A stretch of DNA of 64,000 nucleotides from Streptomyces abyssalis (GCF_001751365.1 NZ_LJGT01000041.1:985045-1049044); one strand, 5' to 3'. Counted from the stretch's first letter, positions 53,636 to 62,672 are shown. Numbers and translations: made by a program. Notes: generated by a model not told the origin, from the sequence alone.

Positions 53636-54937
53636 GTGGATCTGAAGACCGTCGCCAGGGAAGCGAAGGAAAAGCTGAGCCCGGAGGCGATACGGGGGGC
53701 GATGCAGGGGGACAGCCGGACCCAGGTGATAGGCGGGTCAGCCGTTGGTCTCGTCGTGCTCGCCGTTGTGCTCGTGCTGACGCTGACGACCTGCGGCGGC
53801 GCCGGCGGAGGAGCCGGAGGCCAGGCCGGCGGGGACGACAAGCCGGAGAAGTCGCGGGCGGTCGTCGAGATATCCCCCAAGGACGGCGCGGACGGTGTCG
53901 GCACCCAGGACGCCCTGAAGGTGACTGCCGACAAGGGCAAGCTCGTCAAGGTGGACGTCAAGGACGAGGACGGCAAAACGGTCGCGGGTGAGCTCGCCAA
54001 GGGCGGGAAGGCGTGGACGCCTGCGACCCACCTGACGACGAAGACGAAGTACACGGTCGAGGCACACGCCGAGGACGCCGACGGCCGCAAGGCGACCGAG
54101 AAGGCACGCTTCACCACCCTCACCCCCGACAGCACCTTCATAGGCCGCTTCAACCCTGACGACGGCGCCAAGGTGGGCGTGGGGATGCCCGTCTCCATCA
54201 ACTTCAACCACGCCATCCAGGACCGTGCGGCCGTCGAGAAGGCGATCTCCGTCACCGCCGACCCCGAGGTCGACGTGGAGGGCCACTGGTTCGGGAACAA
54301 CCGCCTCGACTTCCGGCCGGAGGAGTACTGGAAGGCGGGCACGAAGGTCGAACTCGACCTGAACCTCGACGGTGTGGAGGGCTACGACGGCGTCTACGGC
54401 GAGCAGGACAAGGCCGTGAACTTCACCATCGGGCGGAGCCAGGTCAGCGTCGTCGACGCGAAGTCCAAGACGATGACCGTGACCCGCGACGGCAAAGAGC
54501 TGAAGAAGATCGACATCAGCTCCGGAAGCCCGGAGAACCCCACGTACAACGGCCGGATGGTGATCAGCGAGCGTCACAAGGAGACGCGGATGGACGGCGA
54601 CACCGTCGGCTTCGGACGCAACGAGGAAGCGGGCGGCTACGACATCAAGGACGTGCCGCACGCCATGCGCCTGTCGACCTCCGGGACCTTCATCCACGGC
54701 AACTACTGGCTGACGCAGGGGCAGTTCGGCTCGGTCAACGCCAGCCACGGCTGCGTCGGGCTCTTCGACAAGAAGGGCGGCAACGACAAGGGCACGCCGG
54801 GCGCCTGGTTCTACAACGAATCGATCATCGGCGACGTGGTGGAGATCAAGAACTCCAAGGACAAGACGATTCAGCCCGACAACGGCCTCAACGGCTGGAA
54901 CATGGACTGGGACGAGTGGAAGGCCCCGCAGGAATAG
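53636..54937 (+). CDS. L,D-transpeptidase, membrane-anchored paralogue
   Basis: 433 residues from a GTG (VDLKTVAREAKEKLSPEA) with GGGGAG upstream. Instead of a lipoprotein signal it has a 30-residue cytoplasmic segment and one long hydrophobic helix (GGSAVGLVVLAVVLVLTLTTCGG, about 34-57); the Cys after LTLTT might be lipidated, but the long N-terminus argues for a transmembrane anchor. It then matches its neighbour domain for domain: VVEISPKDGADGVGTQD, VDVEGHWFGNNRLDFRPEEYW, HGNYWLTQGQFG and NASHGCVGLFD (Cys about residue 372). The two genes are separated by 167 bp. Confidence 0.93.
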   Translation: MDLKTVAREAKEKLSPEAIRGAMQGDSRTQVIGGSAVGLVVLAVVLVLTLTTCGGAGGGAGGQAGGDDKPEKSRAVVEISPKDGADGVGTQDALKVTADKGKLVKVDVKDEDGKTVAGELAKGGKAWTPATHLTTKTKYTVEAHAEDADGRKATEKARFTTLTPDSTFIGRFNPDDGAKVGVGMPVSINFNHAIQDRAAVEKAISVTADPEVDVEGHWFGNNRLDFRPEEYWKAGTKVELDLNLDGVEGYDGVYGEQDKAVNFTIGRSQVSVVDAKSKTMTVTRDGKELKKIDISSGSPENPTYNGRMVISERHKETRMDGDTVGFGRNEEAGGYDIKDVPHAMRLSTSGTFIHGNYWLTQGQFGSVNASHGCVGLFDKKGGNDKGTPGAWFYNESIIGDVVEIKNSKDKTIQPDNGLNGWNMDWDEWKAPQE

Positions 54938-55079
54938 CGGTGCTGCCGCGGAAGCGGGCGGCGAACCGGAAGCAGTGCTGCCGCACGCGCGGCGCCGGCG
55001 CGGGGCTTCGCGGGACGGTGCGGCCGGAGCGTGCGGCCGCACCATCGGCCTGACGCGTAACGGCCGTTAACCTTCCCCC

Positions 55080-55847
55080 ATGACTGTGAATCTCGAAGTC
55101 GCCGAGGGCGTCGGCACGATCCGCATCGACCGTCCTCCGATGAACGCGCTCGACATCGCCACCCAGGACAGGCTGCGTGAACTCGCCGAGGAGGCGACCG
55201 TACGCGACGACGTACGGGCCGTCGTGATCCACGGCGGGGAGAAGGTCTTCGCCGCGGGCGCGGACATCAAGGAGATGCAGGCCATGGAGCACGCGGACAT
55301 GGTCAAGCGTTCCAAGGCGCTGCAGGACTCCTTCACCGCCGTCGCCCGCATCCCCAAGCCCGTCGTCGCGGCCGTCACCGGCTACGCGCTCGGGGGAGGC
55401 TGTGAGCTGGCGCTCTGCGCGGACATCCGCGTCGCGGGCGAGGGGGCCAAGCTGGGGCAGCCGGAGATCCTGCTCGGGCTCATTCCCGGCGCGGGCGGCA
55501 CCCAGCGGCTCGCCCGGCTCGTCGGGCCGTCCAAGGCCAAGGACATCATCTTCACCGGGCGCCAGGTCAAGGCCCCGGAGGCGCTGCAGATGGGGCTCGT
55601 CGACCGGGTGGTGCCGGACGAGGAGGTCTACGAGCAGGCGCGGGCCTGGGCCGCTCAGCTGGCCAAGGGTCCGGCGATCGCGCTTCGCGCCGCCAAGGAG
55701 TCGGTCGACGTCGGCCTGGAGACGGACATCGACTCCGGGCTCGCCGTCGAACGGAACTGGTTTGCGGGGCTGTTCGCCACGGAGGACCGTGCGACGGGCA
55801 TGCGCAGCTTCGTCGAAGAGGGTCCCGGGAAGGCGAAGTTCGGCTGA
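55080..55847 (+). CDS. Enoyl-CoA hydratase/isomerase family protein
   Basis: 255 residues (MTVNLEVAEGVGTIRIDRPP). Crotonase-fold signatures: FAAGADIKEMQAM (CoA pocket and oxyanion hole) and GYALGGGCELALCADIRVAG, with QPEILLGLIPGAGGTQRLARLVG carrying Glu/Gly positions expected for a hydratase. Both candidate catalytic Glu residues appear (GGCELAL and GQPEILLG), favouring hydration of trans-2-enoyl-CoA in fatty-acid or branched-chain breakdown. It stands alone, 142 bp after the L,D-transpeptidase. Confidence 0.94.
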   Translation: MTVNLEVAEGVGTIRIDRPPMNALDIATQDRLRELAEEATVRDDVRAVVIHGGEKVFAAGADIKEMQAMEHADMVKRSKALQDSFTAVARIPKPVVAAVTGYALGGGCELALCADIRVAGEGAKLGQPEILLGLIPGAGGTQRLARLVGPSKAKDIIFTGRQVKAPEALQMGLVDRVVPDEEVYEQARAWAAQLAKGPAIALRAAKESVDVGLETDIDSGLAVERNWFAGLFATEDRATGMRSFVEEGPGKAKFG

Positions 55848-56187
55848 TTGGGCGCCTTCCGGTGTGACGGTGGCACCGCCGCTCCATCGCTCTGAAGCCC
55901 CGTCATGCGTGCGGCACCCCCCGTACGGGGTGGGGTGGCTGGGGGTGGCGCACAGCGCCGTCCGAGTGCGCCCCACCTTGTGGGGGAACGGGACGGAATC
56001 CGGCAGGGTCCTGCGTGCGGCACCTTCACAGCCCGGCCGCTCCGGCGCCCGGCGGAGCGTCGTGCCAGGTCACGGCCGTATGTGTCGCTTCGCGGCGTTG
56101 CCCGCACCGAACGGGCCGGTATGCGGAGGGAGTTGTTCCGGAAGGTGGGATCTGGTTGAACCGCCCCACAACCCCCCTGCTCCCGCC
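55848..56187. other. 340-bp gap after the enoyl-CoA hydratase gene
   Basis: No gene seen. It includes the hairpin CACCCC-CCGTAC-GGGGTG (55915-55932), a likely terminator, and a direct repeat TGCGTGCGGCACC at about 55906 and 56012. The promoter of the ATP-binding gene should be near the end. Confidence 0.5.
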
Positions 56188-56691
56188 ATGATGGTGGCCA
56201 TGGCGGGACAGGGAGAAGTGGCGAACGTGAGCGAGCGGATGCCAGAAGTCCCGGGTGAACCGACGAGCGACGGCCTCTCCGGCGGCGTTCTCGATCTCGT
56301 CGGTGACCCGACGATCGGTGAGGTGCGGCTGCCCAACCGCCCCGAGTCGGCGAGACGCGCCCGCCGGCTCGCCCGTACCGTCCTGGAATCGCACTGGTCG
56401 CTGCCCGAGCCCGTCACCGACGACGCCGTCCTGCTCGTTTCCGAACTCGTCGGCAACGCGGTGCGCCACACCGGCGCACTCGTCTTCGGGCTGCGGATGA
56501 TGCGCCGCCGCGGCTGGATCCGCGTCGAGGTGCGCGATCCCTCCCGCGGACTGCCGTGTCTGCTGCCGGTGCACGGCATGGACACCAGCGGGCGCGGCCT
56601 CTTCCTCGTCGACACGCTCTCCGACCGCTGGGGCGTCGACCTGCTTCCCCGCGGCAAGACGACCTGGTTCGAGATGCGCGTCGTCGCCTGA
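56188..56691 (+). CDS. Small RsbW-like ATP-binding protein
   Basis: About 167 residues from the ATG at 56188; start choice is uncertain because in-frame ATG/GTG codons also occur at 56191, 56200, 56218 and 56227 and no start has an ideal ribosome site. It is a HATPase_c domain of the anti-sigma-factor kinase class: N box DAVLLVSELVGNAVRHTG, G1 VEVRDPSRGLP and G2 GRGLFLVDTLSDRWGVD. Streptomyces have many such proteins, some of which bind sigma factors or anti-anti-sigma partners, but no partner gene is adjacent here. The N-terminus (about 1-50) is variable. Confidence 0.88.
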   Translation: MMVAMAGQGEVANVSERMPEVPGEPTSDGLSGGVLDLVGDPTIGEVRLPNRPESARRARRLARTVLESHWSLPEPVTDDAVLLVSELVGNAVRHTGALVFGLRMMRRRGWIRVEVRDPSRGLPCLLPVHGMDTSGRGLFLVDTLSDRWGVDLLPRGKTTWFEMRVVA

Positions 56692-56890
56692 TGTGACCCG
56701 CGGGCACACCTCGTACGCCCCGCCCTCCTGCCGCCGGTTAGGCAGTTCACCCCGGGGCGGCCGCCCGCGCTCCTCGATGTCCTGGTTGACCATGGCCGGC
56801 CGGGGACGGACGATCTGGGCTGCGGCGGCGCCTTCGGCCGGACGGCCGGGGCACCAGCACGCGGAACACGAGGAAGGGGCAGGACAGGTC

Positions 56891-58840
56891 ATGGAGCGCA
56901 ACTCCGCGAAACTCACCGGCCCCGAGGGCGAACCGCTGATGTGGGTCGGCGTCAACTACTGGTCCCGCACCGGCGGCCCCCTGATGTGGCGCAGCTACGA
57001 CGCCGCGGTGGTCGAGGAGGAGCTGCGCACGATGCGGGACCACGGCATCACCCTCACCCGCAGCTTCCTGTACTGGCCGGACTTCATGCCGGAGGAGAAC
57101 ACCCTCGACCCGGCGATGCTGGAGCGCTACGACGACTTCCTGGAACGGCACGCGGCGCTCGGGATGCAGACCGTCCCCACCTTTCTCGTCGGACACATGT
57201 CGGGGCAGAACTGGGACCCGGCCTGGCGCCGCGGCCGCGACGTCTTCGCCGACGCCTCCTTCGTCGCCCAGCAGGAGTGGTACGTACGCGAGACGACCGC
57301 ACGGTGGAAGGACCATTCCGCCGTCGCGGGCTGGCTGCTGACGAACGAGATCCCCATCTACGCGGACTGGCCCTCGCGCGGCATCGGCACGCTCGACGCG
57401 GATACCGTCCTCGCCTGGGCGAAGACCCTTACCGGCGCGGTGCGTTCGGCCGGTGCCACGCAGCCCGTCTCCATCGGCGACGGAGCCTGGGGCGTGGAGA
57501 CCTCCGGCGCGGACAACGGCTTCCGCATCCGCGACCTCGCGGAGCTGGTCGACTTCCACGGCCCGCACGTCTACCGCATGGAGACCGACGCCGTACGCCA
57601 GCACCTGGGCGCCGCATTCGTATGCGAACTCCTCGACATCGGCGGAAAGCCCGTGATCATGGAGGAGTTCGGGCTCACCTCCGACTGGGCGTCCGAGCAG
57701 AACGCCGCCCACTACTACCGGCAGATCCTCCACACCACGCTGCTCGCGGGGGCGACCGGCTGGATGGCCTGGAACAACACCGACTACGACGCGCTTGAGG
57801 ACCAGGAGCCCTACAGTCACCACCCGTTCGAGATGCACTTCGGCATCACCGACTGCGAGGGCCGCCCGAAGGAGCAGCTGCGCGAGGTCCGGCGTTTCAC
57901 CGAGGTGCTGAGGCGCACCGACGCCCCGCGGCTGAGCCGTCCCGGCGCACGTGCCGCCATCGTCGTCTCGTCCTTCCTGGAGAAGATGTATCCCTTCACC
58001 CAGCCGGACGACCGCACCGGCGTCCTCACCAGCACCCGCCAGGCCTACGTCGCCGCGCGCGAGGCCGATCTGGGTGTGGGCGTGGCGAGGGAGGCCGACG
58101 GGCTTCCCGGCGACTGCTCGCTGTATTTGCTGCCCTCGGTCAAGCAGCTCACGGCACCCGGCTGGTCCCGGCTGCGGCGGCTCGCGGAGGGCGGAGCCAC
58201 CGTGTACGCCTCGTACTTCGCCGGGGTGCACGACCATGCGCGCGGTGCCTGGTGGCCGCGGCTCGACGAGACCTTCGGTGTACGGAAGAAGCTGCGCTAC
58301 GGCCTGGCCGACACCATCGAGGACGACGAGCTGCGCATGGTCTTCCAGCGCGGCTTCGGCGGCATCGCCGCGGGCGAGGAGCTGGTCTTTCCCGTCGCCG
58401 GCACGGAGAGCTCACGCTCGTACCTGCCCGTCGAGCCGGACGGGGCGGAGGTCCTCGCGGCCGACGCACACGGCCGCCCCGCGCTGCTGCGCCGCGGCAC
58501 CGGCAGCGGCGCCATGGTGCTGTGCACGTACCCCGTCGAGCACATGGCGGCAGTCACCCCGCGCGTCAACCCGGAGCCGACGTGGCGGCTGTACGCGGCG
58601 CTGGCCGCCGAGGCCGGGGCGGCACCGGAGGTCTCCGTCCCCGACCCGCGCGTGATGACGGGGCTGATGGAGCACGAGGACGGACGGAGCTTCGTGTGGT
58701 TCATCAGCCAGCACGACGAGCCGCTGACCGCGCAGCCAGAGCTCCCCGGCGGCGCCGCGCTCCGCAGCCTCGACGGCGGCCGGCTGAGCGAGGTCGGGCT
58801 GCCCCCGTTCGGCGTCGTCGTCGCCGAGATGACACGGTGA
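56891..58840 (+). CDS. GH5-like glycoside hydrolase
   Basis: 649 residues from the ATG at 56891 (MERNSAKLTGPEGEPLMWVG). No signal peptide, so cytoplasmic. The N-terminal ~330 residues are a clan-A barrel: GVNYWSRTGGPLMW, acid/base Glu153 in WLLTNEIPIYAD and nucleophile Glu258 in VIMEEFGLTS, followed by GWMAWNNTDYD. The remainder contains a beta-galactosidase-trimerisation-like domain (AIVVSSFLEKMYPF, LLPSVKQLTAPGW) and a C-terminal beta domain. A mannosidase- or glucosidase-like activity is plausible; the neighbouring mannonate-dehydratase-family gene, 38 bp downstream, points to sugars of plant or sugar-acid origin. The linkage is not decidable. Confidence 0.85.
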   Translation: MERNSAKLTGPEGEPLMWVGVNYWSRTGGPLMWRSYDAAVVEEELRTMRDHGITLTRSFLYWPDFMPEENTLDPAMLERYDDFLERHAALGMQTVPTFLVGHMSGQNWDPAWRRGRDVFADASFVAQQEWYVRETTARWKDHSAVAGWLLTNEIPIYADWPSRGIGTLDADTVLAWAKTLTGAVRSAGATQPVSIGDGAWGVETSGADNGFRIRDLAELVDFHGPHVYRMETDAVRQHLGAAFVCELLDIGGKPVIMEEFGLTSDWASEQNAAHYYRQILHTTLLAGATGWMAWNNTDYDALEDQEPYSHHPFEMHFGITDCEGRPKEQLREVRRFTEVLRRTDAPRLSRPGARAAIVVSSFLEKMYPFTQPDDRTGVLTSTRQAYVAAREADLGVGVAREADGLPGDCSLYLLPSVKQLTAPGWSRLRRLAEGGATVYASYFAGVHDHARGAWWPRLDETFGVRKKLRYGLADTIEDDELRMVFQRGFGGIAAGEELVFPVAGTESSRSYLPVEPDGAEVLAADAHGRPALLRRGTGSGAMVLCTYPVEHMAAVTPRVNPEPTWRLYAALAAEAGAAPEVSVPDPRVMTGLMEHEDGRSFVWFISQHDEPLTAQPELPGGAALRSLDGGRLSEVGLPPFGVVVAEMTR

Positions 58841-58878
58841 GAACGGCAGGCCGCCGACCAGGAGAGGAGCACGGCAGC

Positions 58879-60120
58879 ATGAGGATCGAGTCCGCCGAGA
58901 CAATCGTCACCAGCCCCGGGCGCAACTTCGTGACGCTGCGCCTGGTGACCTCGGACGGCGTCACGGGCCTGGGCGACGCCACGCTCAACGGCCGTGAGCT
59001 GTCCGTCGCCTCCTACCTCCGGGATCATGTGGCGCCGCTGCTGACGGGCCGGGACGCCCGGAACATCGAGGACACCTGGCAGTACCTCTACCGCGGGGCC
59101 TACTGGCGGCGCGGTCCGGTCACCATGGCCGCCGTCGCGGCCGTCGACACGGCTCTGTGGGACATCAAGGCCAAGGCGGCGGGCATGCCGCTGTACCAGC
59201 TCCTGGGCGGGGCCAGCCGCCGCGGCGCCCTCGCCTACGGTCACGCCTCCGGGCGTGACATCCCCGAACTGCTCGACTCCGTACGGGCCCACCTCGCCGA
59301 CGGCTACCGCGCCATCCGCGTTCAGACGGGCATCCCCGGACTCGACTCGGTGTACGGCGTCGCCGCCTCCGGCGCCGGACCGGGCGAACGCTACGACTAC
59401 GAGCCGGCCCGCCGCAGCGCCTCGGGCCCGGCCCTGCCGGTGGAGGAGACCTGGGACACCCGGGCCTATCTGCGTCATGTGCCGCGCGTGTTCGAGGCCG
59501 TACGCGAGGAGTTCGGGCCGGAGCTGCCGCTGCTGCACGACGGGCACCACAGGATGACGCCCATCCAGGCGGCGAAGCTCGGCAAGTCCCTTGAGCCGTA
59601 TGACCTGTTCTGGCTGGAGGACGTCACGCCGGGCGAGGACCAGGCGGCGCTGCGCCTGATCCGCCAGCACACCACCACGCCGCTGGCCATCGGCGAGGTG
59701 TTCAACTCGGTGCACGACTACACCACTCTGCTCAGCGAGCGGCTGATCGACTACGTGCGCTCCGCGGTAACCCACACCGGCGGTGTCACCGCCATGAAGA
59801 AACTGCTCGACCTCGCGGCCGTCTACGGCGTCCGCTCCGGCATGCACGGGCCGACCGACATCTCACCGGTGGGCATGGCGGCGGCGCTCCATCTCGACCT
59901 GGCGGTGCACAACTTCGGCATCCAGGAGTACATGCGGCACTCCGCCGACACCCTGGAGGTCTTCCGTACGTCGTACAGCTTCGAGGAGGGCCTGCTGCAT
60001 CCGTCCGAGACCCCCGGACTCGGCGTCGAACTCGACACGGACGCCGCCGGCCGCTTCCCCTACGAGCCCGCCTACCTGCCCGTCAACCGCCTCACCGACG
60101 GGACCGTCCACGACTGGTGA
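58879..60120 (+). CDS. Enolase-superfamily sugar-acid dehydratase, ManD-like
   Basis: 413 residues from the ATG at 58879 (MRIESAETIVTSPGRNFVTL), with GGAGAGGAG upstream. It belongs to the D-mannonate dehydratase subgroup of the enolase superfamily: LYRGAYWRRGPVTM, metal ligands in LLHDGHHRMTP, WLEDVTPGEDQ and AIGEVFNSVHDY, then HTGGVTAMKK and SGMHGPTDISPVGMAA with the catalytic His. It converts D-mannonate (or D-gluconate in some members) to the 2-keto-3-deoxy acid. It lies 38 bp after the GH5-like gene, so the two are probably co-transcribed, with the glycosidase supplying sugar. Confidence 0.92.
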   Translation: MRIESAETIVTSPGRNFVTLRLVTSDGVTGLGDATLNGRELSVASYLRDHVAPLLTGRDARNIEDTWQYLYRGAYWRRGPVTMAAVAAVDTALWDIKAKAAGMPLYQLLGGASRRGALAYGHASGRDIPELLDSVRAHLADGYRAIRVQTGIPGLDSVYGVAASGAGPGERYDYEPARRSASGPALPVEETWDTRAYLRHVPRVFEAVREEFGPELPLLHDGHHRMTPIQAAKLGKSLEPYDLFWLEDVTPGEDQAALRLIRQHTTTPLAIGEVFNSVHDYTTLLSERLIDYVRSAVTHTGGVTAMKKLLDLAAVYGVRSGMHGPTDISPVGMAAALHLDLAVHNFGIQEYMRHSADTLEVFRTSYSFEEGLLHPSETPGLGVELDTDAAGRFPYEPAYLPVNRLTDGTVHDW

Positions 60121-60169
60121 GCCGTGGGCGGTCCTGCCGGGAGGCGCCGGCCGGGCTGATTGAGGCCCG

Positions 60170-61546
60170 TCAGGGCTGCTTGCGGTACTGCGCGCCGACC
60201 TTCCGTGCCTCGTCCTGTGACTTGCGCAGCGCCGCTGCCACGGACTGTTCCCCCTTGATGGCGGCACTCAACTCCCGCGAGACGCTGTCACCGAGGCCCG
60301 TGAACTCCGGGACCCCGACGAACTGGATTCCGACGGTGGGCCGCCGCTGCACACCCGGCGTGCGCGGGTCGGCCTCCCGGATCGCCTTCTCCGTCGCGTC
60401 ACCGAAGGCGCTCGCGGCCTTCTTGTACTGCGGCCGGTCGAAGGTCGACTCCCGCTTCCCGGCGGGTACGTTCTCCCAGCCGATCTCGCGGCCGACCAGC
60501 TTCTCGTACTCCTTGCTCGACGCCCACGAGATGAACTCCCAAGCCGAACGCGGCTGTTCGGAGGACTTCTGCAGGCCCCACGCCCAGGTGTAGAGCCATC
60601 CCGAGGACTTGGTCTCCTCGACCGGCGCCGGTACGTAGCCGATCTTGCCCTTGACGGGTGATCCGTCGGCCTCCAGGGGACCGGCACCCGCGGTCGCGTC
60701 GTACCACATCGCGGACCTGCCGTTCTTCATGTTGCGCAGGCAGCCGGCGTAGCCGGACTTCGTGGCGTTCTTCTCCCCGTGGTCGCGTACGAGGTCGACG
60801 TAGAACTGGGCCGCGTCGGCGAAGCCGGGGTCGGTGAGCTTCGCCTTCCAGTGCTGGTCGAACCATGTGCCGCCGAAGGTGTTGACGACCGTTGTCAGCG
60901 GCGCGGTCATCTCCCCCCAGCCCGGCTGTCCGCGCAGACATATGCCGCTCATGCCCTCCTCCGGGCGGTCGGCCTCTTCGGCCAGGGACGCGACCTGTCC
61001 CCACGTGGGCTTCTCGGGCATCTTCAGGCCGAGTTCGTCGAAGACGTCCTTGCGGTACATCAGGAAGGAGGACTCGCCGTAGAAGGGCTCCGCGTACACC
61101 TTTCCGTCCGCTCCGCTGAGGGAGAGCTGGATCGGCAGCAGGATGTCGCTCTGGTCGAAGCCGCGGTCCTTGGTGATGAACGAGTCCAGCGGTCTCAGCC
61201 AGCCGCGGCGGGCGTAGTCGCGCGTCTCGAAGTTGCTGATGGTCGCGACGTCGTAGCGCCCCGACTGTGCGGAGAAGTCCTTGTGTACCTGCTCGCGGAC
61301 CTCGTTCTCGGGAACCGTGGTGAAGTCGACCCTGATGCCCGTCCGCTTCGTGAAGTGCTCGGCGGTGAGCTTCTTCAGCTCCAGCATCTGCGGGTTGTCG
61401 ACCATCAGCACTTCGATGGACTTCTTCTCCGGCGGAGCCTCTTCCTGCGAGGTGCACGCCGCGAGCAGACCGGCCGTGACGGCCCCCGCCGCCACCATGA
61501 CTACCGTCCTTCCTCTGTATCCGGACCTGTTCCGGGTGTTGAACAC
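60170..61546 (-). CDS. Sugar ABC transporter solute-binding lipoprotein, orphan
   Basis: 458 residues from a GTG at 61546 (VFNTRNRSGYRGRTVV), with GAGGAG 5 bp upstream. A lipoprotein signal with lipobox GLLAACTS is followed by a family-1 binding fold: IEVLMVDNPQMLELKKLT, YDVATISNFETRDYARRGWL, AEPFYGESSFLMYRKDVFDELG and GWLYTWAWGLQKSSEQ. It resembles sorbitol/mannitol-type binding proteins. No permease or ATPase gene is next to it: on one side the convergent ManD-like gene, on the other a methyltransferase, so it is an orphan or works with permeases elsewhere. Confidence 0.93.
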   Translation of the reverse strand: MFNTRNRSGYRGRTVVMVAAGAVTAGLLAACTSQEEAPPEKKSIEVLMVDNPQMLELKKLTAEHFTKRTGIRVDFTTVPENEVREQVHKDFSAQSGRYDVATISNFETRDYARRGWLRPLDSFITKDRGFDQSDILLPIQLSLSGADGKVYAEPFYGESSFLMYRKDVFDELGLKMPEKPTWGQVASLAEEADRPEEGMSGICLRGQPGWGEMTAPLTTVVNTFGGTWFDQHWKAKLTDPGFADAAQFYVDLVRDHGEKNATKSGYAGCLRNMKNGRSAMWYDATAGAGPLEADGSPVKGKIGYVPAPVEETKSSGWLYTWAWGLQKSSEQPRSAWEFISWASSKEYEKLVGREIGWENVPAGKRESTFDRPQYKKAASAFGDATEKAIREADPRTPGVQRRPTVGIQFVGVPEFTGLGDSVSRELSAAIKGEQSVAAALRKSQDEARKVGAQYRKQP

Positions 61547-61782
61547 AGACTCTCCTCGGGATGGTTCTGGTGCGCGGCCCGCGAGAGGCGACCGGCACCC
61601 CCCGGGGGTTGCCTCCGGGGGGTGCTTCCGGGACACCTCGACGCAGCGTGACGCCGTCCGTGCGGAGAGTTCTACATGCCCGAGATAGCTGAAAAACAGT
61701 CCGAACGGCCTTCGATCCTGCCTGCTTGTGCCTGAGTTGAGGCCGCATTCGAATCCGCTGACCTGCGGAAGGAGAGTTACGT

Positions 61783-61842
61783 GTGCGTACGGGCTGCCCG
61801 TTTCCCGCTCTGGGGGTGCCCGTTCCGCTTCCGATGGCCTAG
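61783..61842 (+). CDS. Candidate 19-residue micro-ORF
   Basis: A GTG 6 bp after GGAGAG opens a frame of 19 codons ending TAG: VRTGCPFPALGVPVPLPMA. The site spacing is ideal for this GTG; a second GTG two bases earlier belongs to a long GC-driven frame. Hydrophobic, Pro-rich, one Cys. It could be a leader or secreted peptide, or chance. A perfect hairpin follows 37 bp later and no plus-strand gene lies downstream, so it would be a self-contained unit. Confidence 0.35.
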   Translation: MRTGCPFPALGVPVPLPMA

Positions 61843-61878
61843 GCCAAGTGCCGCCGCTACGCGGGTAGTTGACGACGA

Positions 61879-61920
61879 AGGGCGCGACGAGGGGTCTTCA
61901 CGGACCCCTCGTCGCGCCCT
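61879..61920. terminator. 18-bp perfect inverted repeat
   Basis: AGGGCGCGACGAGGGGTC (61879-61896), loop ttcacg, GACCCCTCGTCGCGCCCT (61903-61920). It is the longest perfect hairpin in the window. It lies between the micro-ORF and the convergent methyltransferase gene, so it can terminate both directions. Confidence 0.8.
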
Positions 61921-62006
61921 CGCGATTTCCTCACAGACCGTCCGGCGGGTGCGGCGACGGCGGACCGGCAGATCGCCCGTCCGTCCGGTCGGCCGCCGCC
62001 GGCCGC

Positions 62007-62672
62007 TCAGCCCACCGGCTTGGCCTCGGAGACGCTCTCCGGGCAGCGGCGCGACGGCACCACGGCCATTCCGCGTGGGGCGGGCGTCCGCGGACGCCTC
62101 GCGTGGTAGACGAGCGCGGGCGGCAGGTTGCGCCACACCGTGCGCCCCGGCACCACCTCTTCGAAGGTGGTGTGAAGCAGCTGCCGGAAACGCAGCGCCG
62201 AAGCGAGCCGCAGGGCATGCACGTACCCGAAGGTCGTGAACGCTCCGCCCGGCGCGAGCACACGGCTCACGGCCGAGAGGATCTCGTGCTGCACGTCATG
62301 CGAGAAGGAGGCCCAGGGCAGCCCGCTGACCACCACGTCCGCCTTGTCCAGGCCACGCTCGTGGAGGAGCTGGGGCAGCGTGGAGGCGTCGGCGTCGATC
62401 ACGTCCACCATCCGGCAGCGCCAGCGCAGCTGATCGGCCAGCCGCGGATTCGCCTCGACGGCCAGCTGGTGCCCCCGGCCGCTCAGCTGCTCCTCGATGA
62501 TGCTGGTGACCGCCCCCGTTCCGGGGCCGAGCTCGACCACGACCGGATCTCCGAGTTCGGGCACGGGCGCGGTGATCGCCTCGGCGAGTCTGGGGGAACT
62601 GGGTGCGACTGCGCCGATGTCGGCGGGTGATCGGAGGAACTCGCGCAGCATCGTGCCGGTCTCGCTCGTCAA
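62007..62672 (-). CDS. Class I SAM-dependent methyltransferase
   Basis: 221 residues if it starts at the TTG at 62672 (GAGAGG upstream); the ATG at 62651 (MLREFLRSPADIGAV) is the alternative. SAM-binding motif I is VVVELGPGTGAVTSIIEEQL; motif II around VDVIDADASTLPQLL and motif IV around DVVVSGLPWASFSHDVQ. The combination REFLRSPADIGAVAPSSPRLA resembles phospholipid N-methyltransferases (PmtA type) and related small-molecule enzymes, also the N-terminus of rRNA dimethyltransferases. The substrate is not decidable. It is cytosolic and its transcript ends at the strong hairpin. Confidence 0.88.
   Translation of the reverse strand: MTSETGTMLREFLRSPADIGAVAPSSPRLAEAITAPVPELGDPVVVELGPGTGAVTSIIEEQLSGRGHQLAVEANPRLADQLRWRCRMVDVIDADASTLPQLLHERGLDKADVVVSGLPWASFSHDVQHEILSAVSRVLAPGGAFTTFGYVHALRLASALRFRQLLHTTFEEVVPGRTVWRNLPPALVYHARRPRTPAPRGMAVVPSRRCPESVSEAKPVG

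Larger units (their letters stand above)
61547..62006. other. 460-bp region with a small ORF and a strong hairpin
   Basis: It carries a strong ribosome site (AAGGAGAG, 61769-61776), a 19-codon ORF (61783-61842) and an 18-bp inverted repeat (61879-61920), described separately. The rest has no gene and holds the promoter of the solute-binding protein. Confidence 0.55.

Noticed and set aside
61741..61780. Possible tRNA T-arm (ATTCGAATCC)
   Set aside because: No acceptor, D or anticodon stem can be built around it.
61781..62239. 152-codon plus-strand frame starting at the strong ribosome site
   Set aside because: It runs through the 18-bp hairpin and into the antisense of the methyltransferase and is Arg/Pro/Ala low complexity; the 19-codon frame two bases later fits the ribosome site better.
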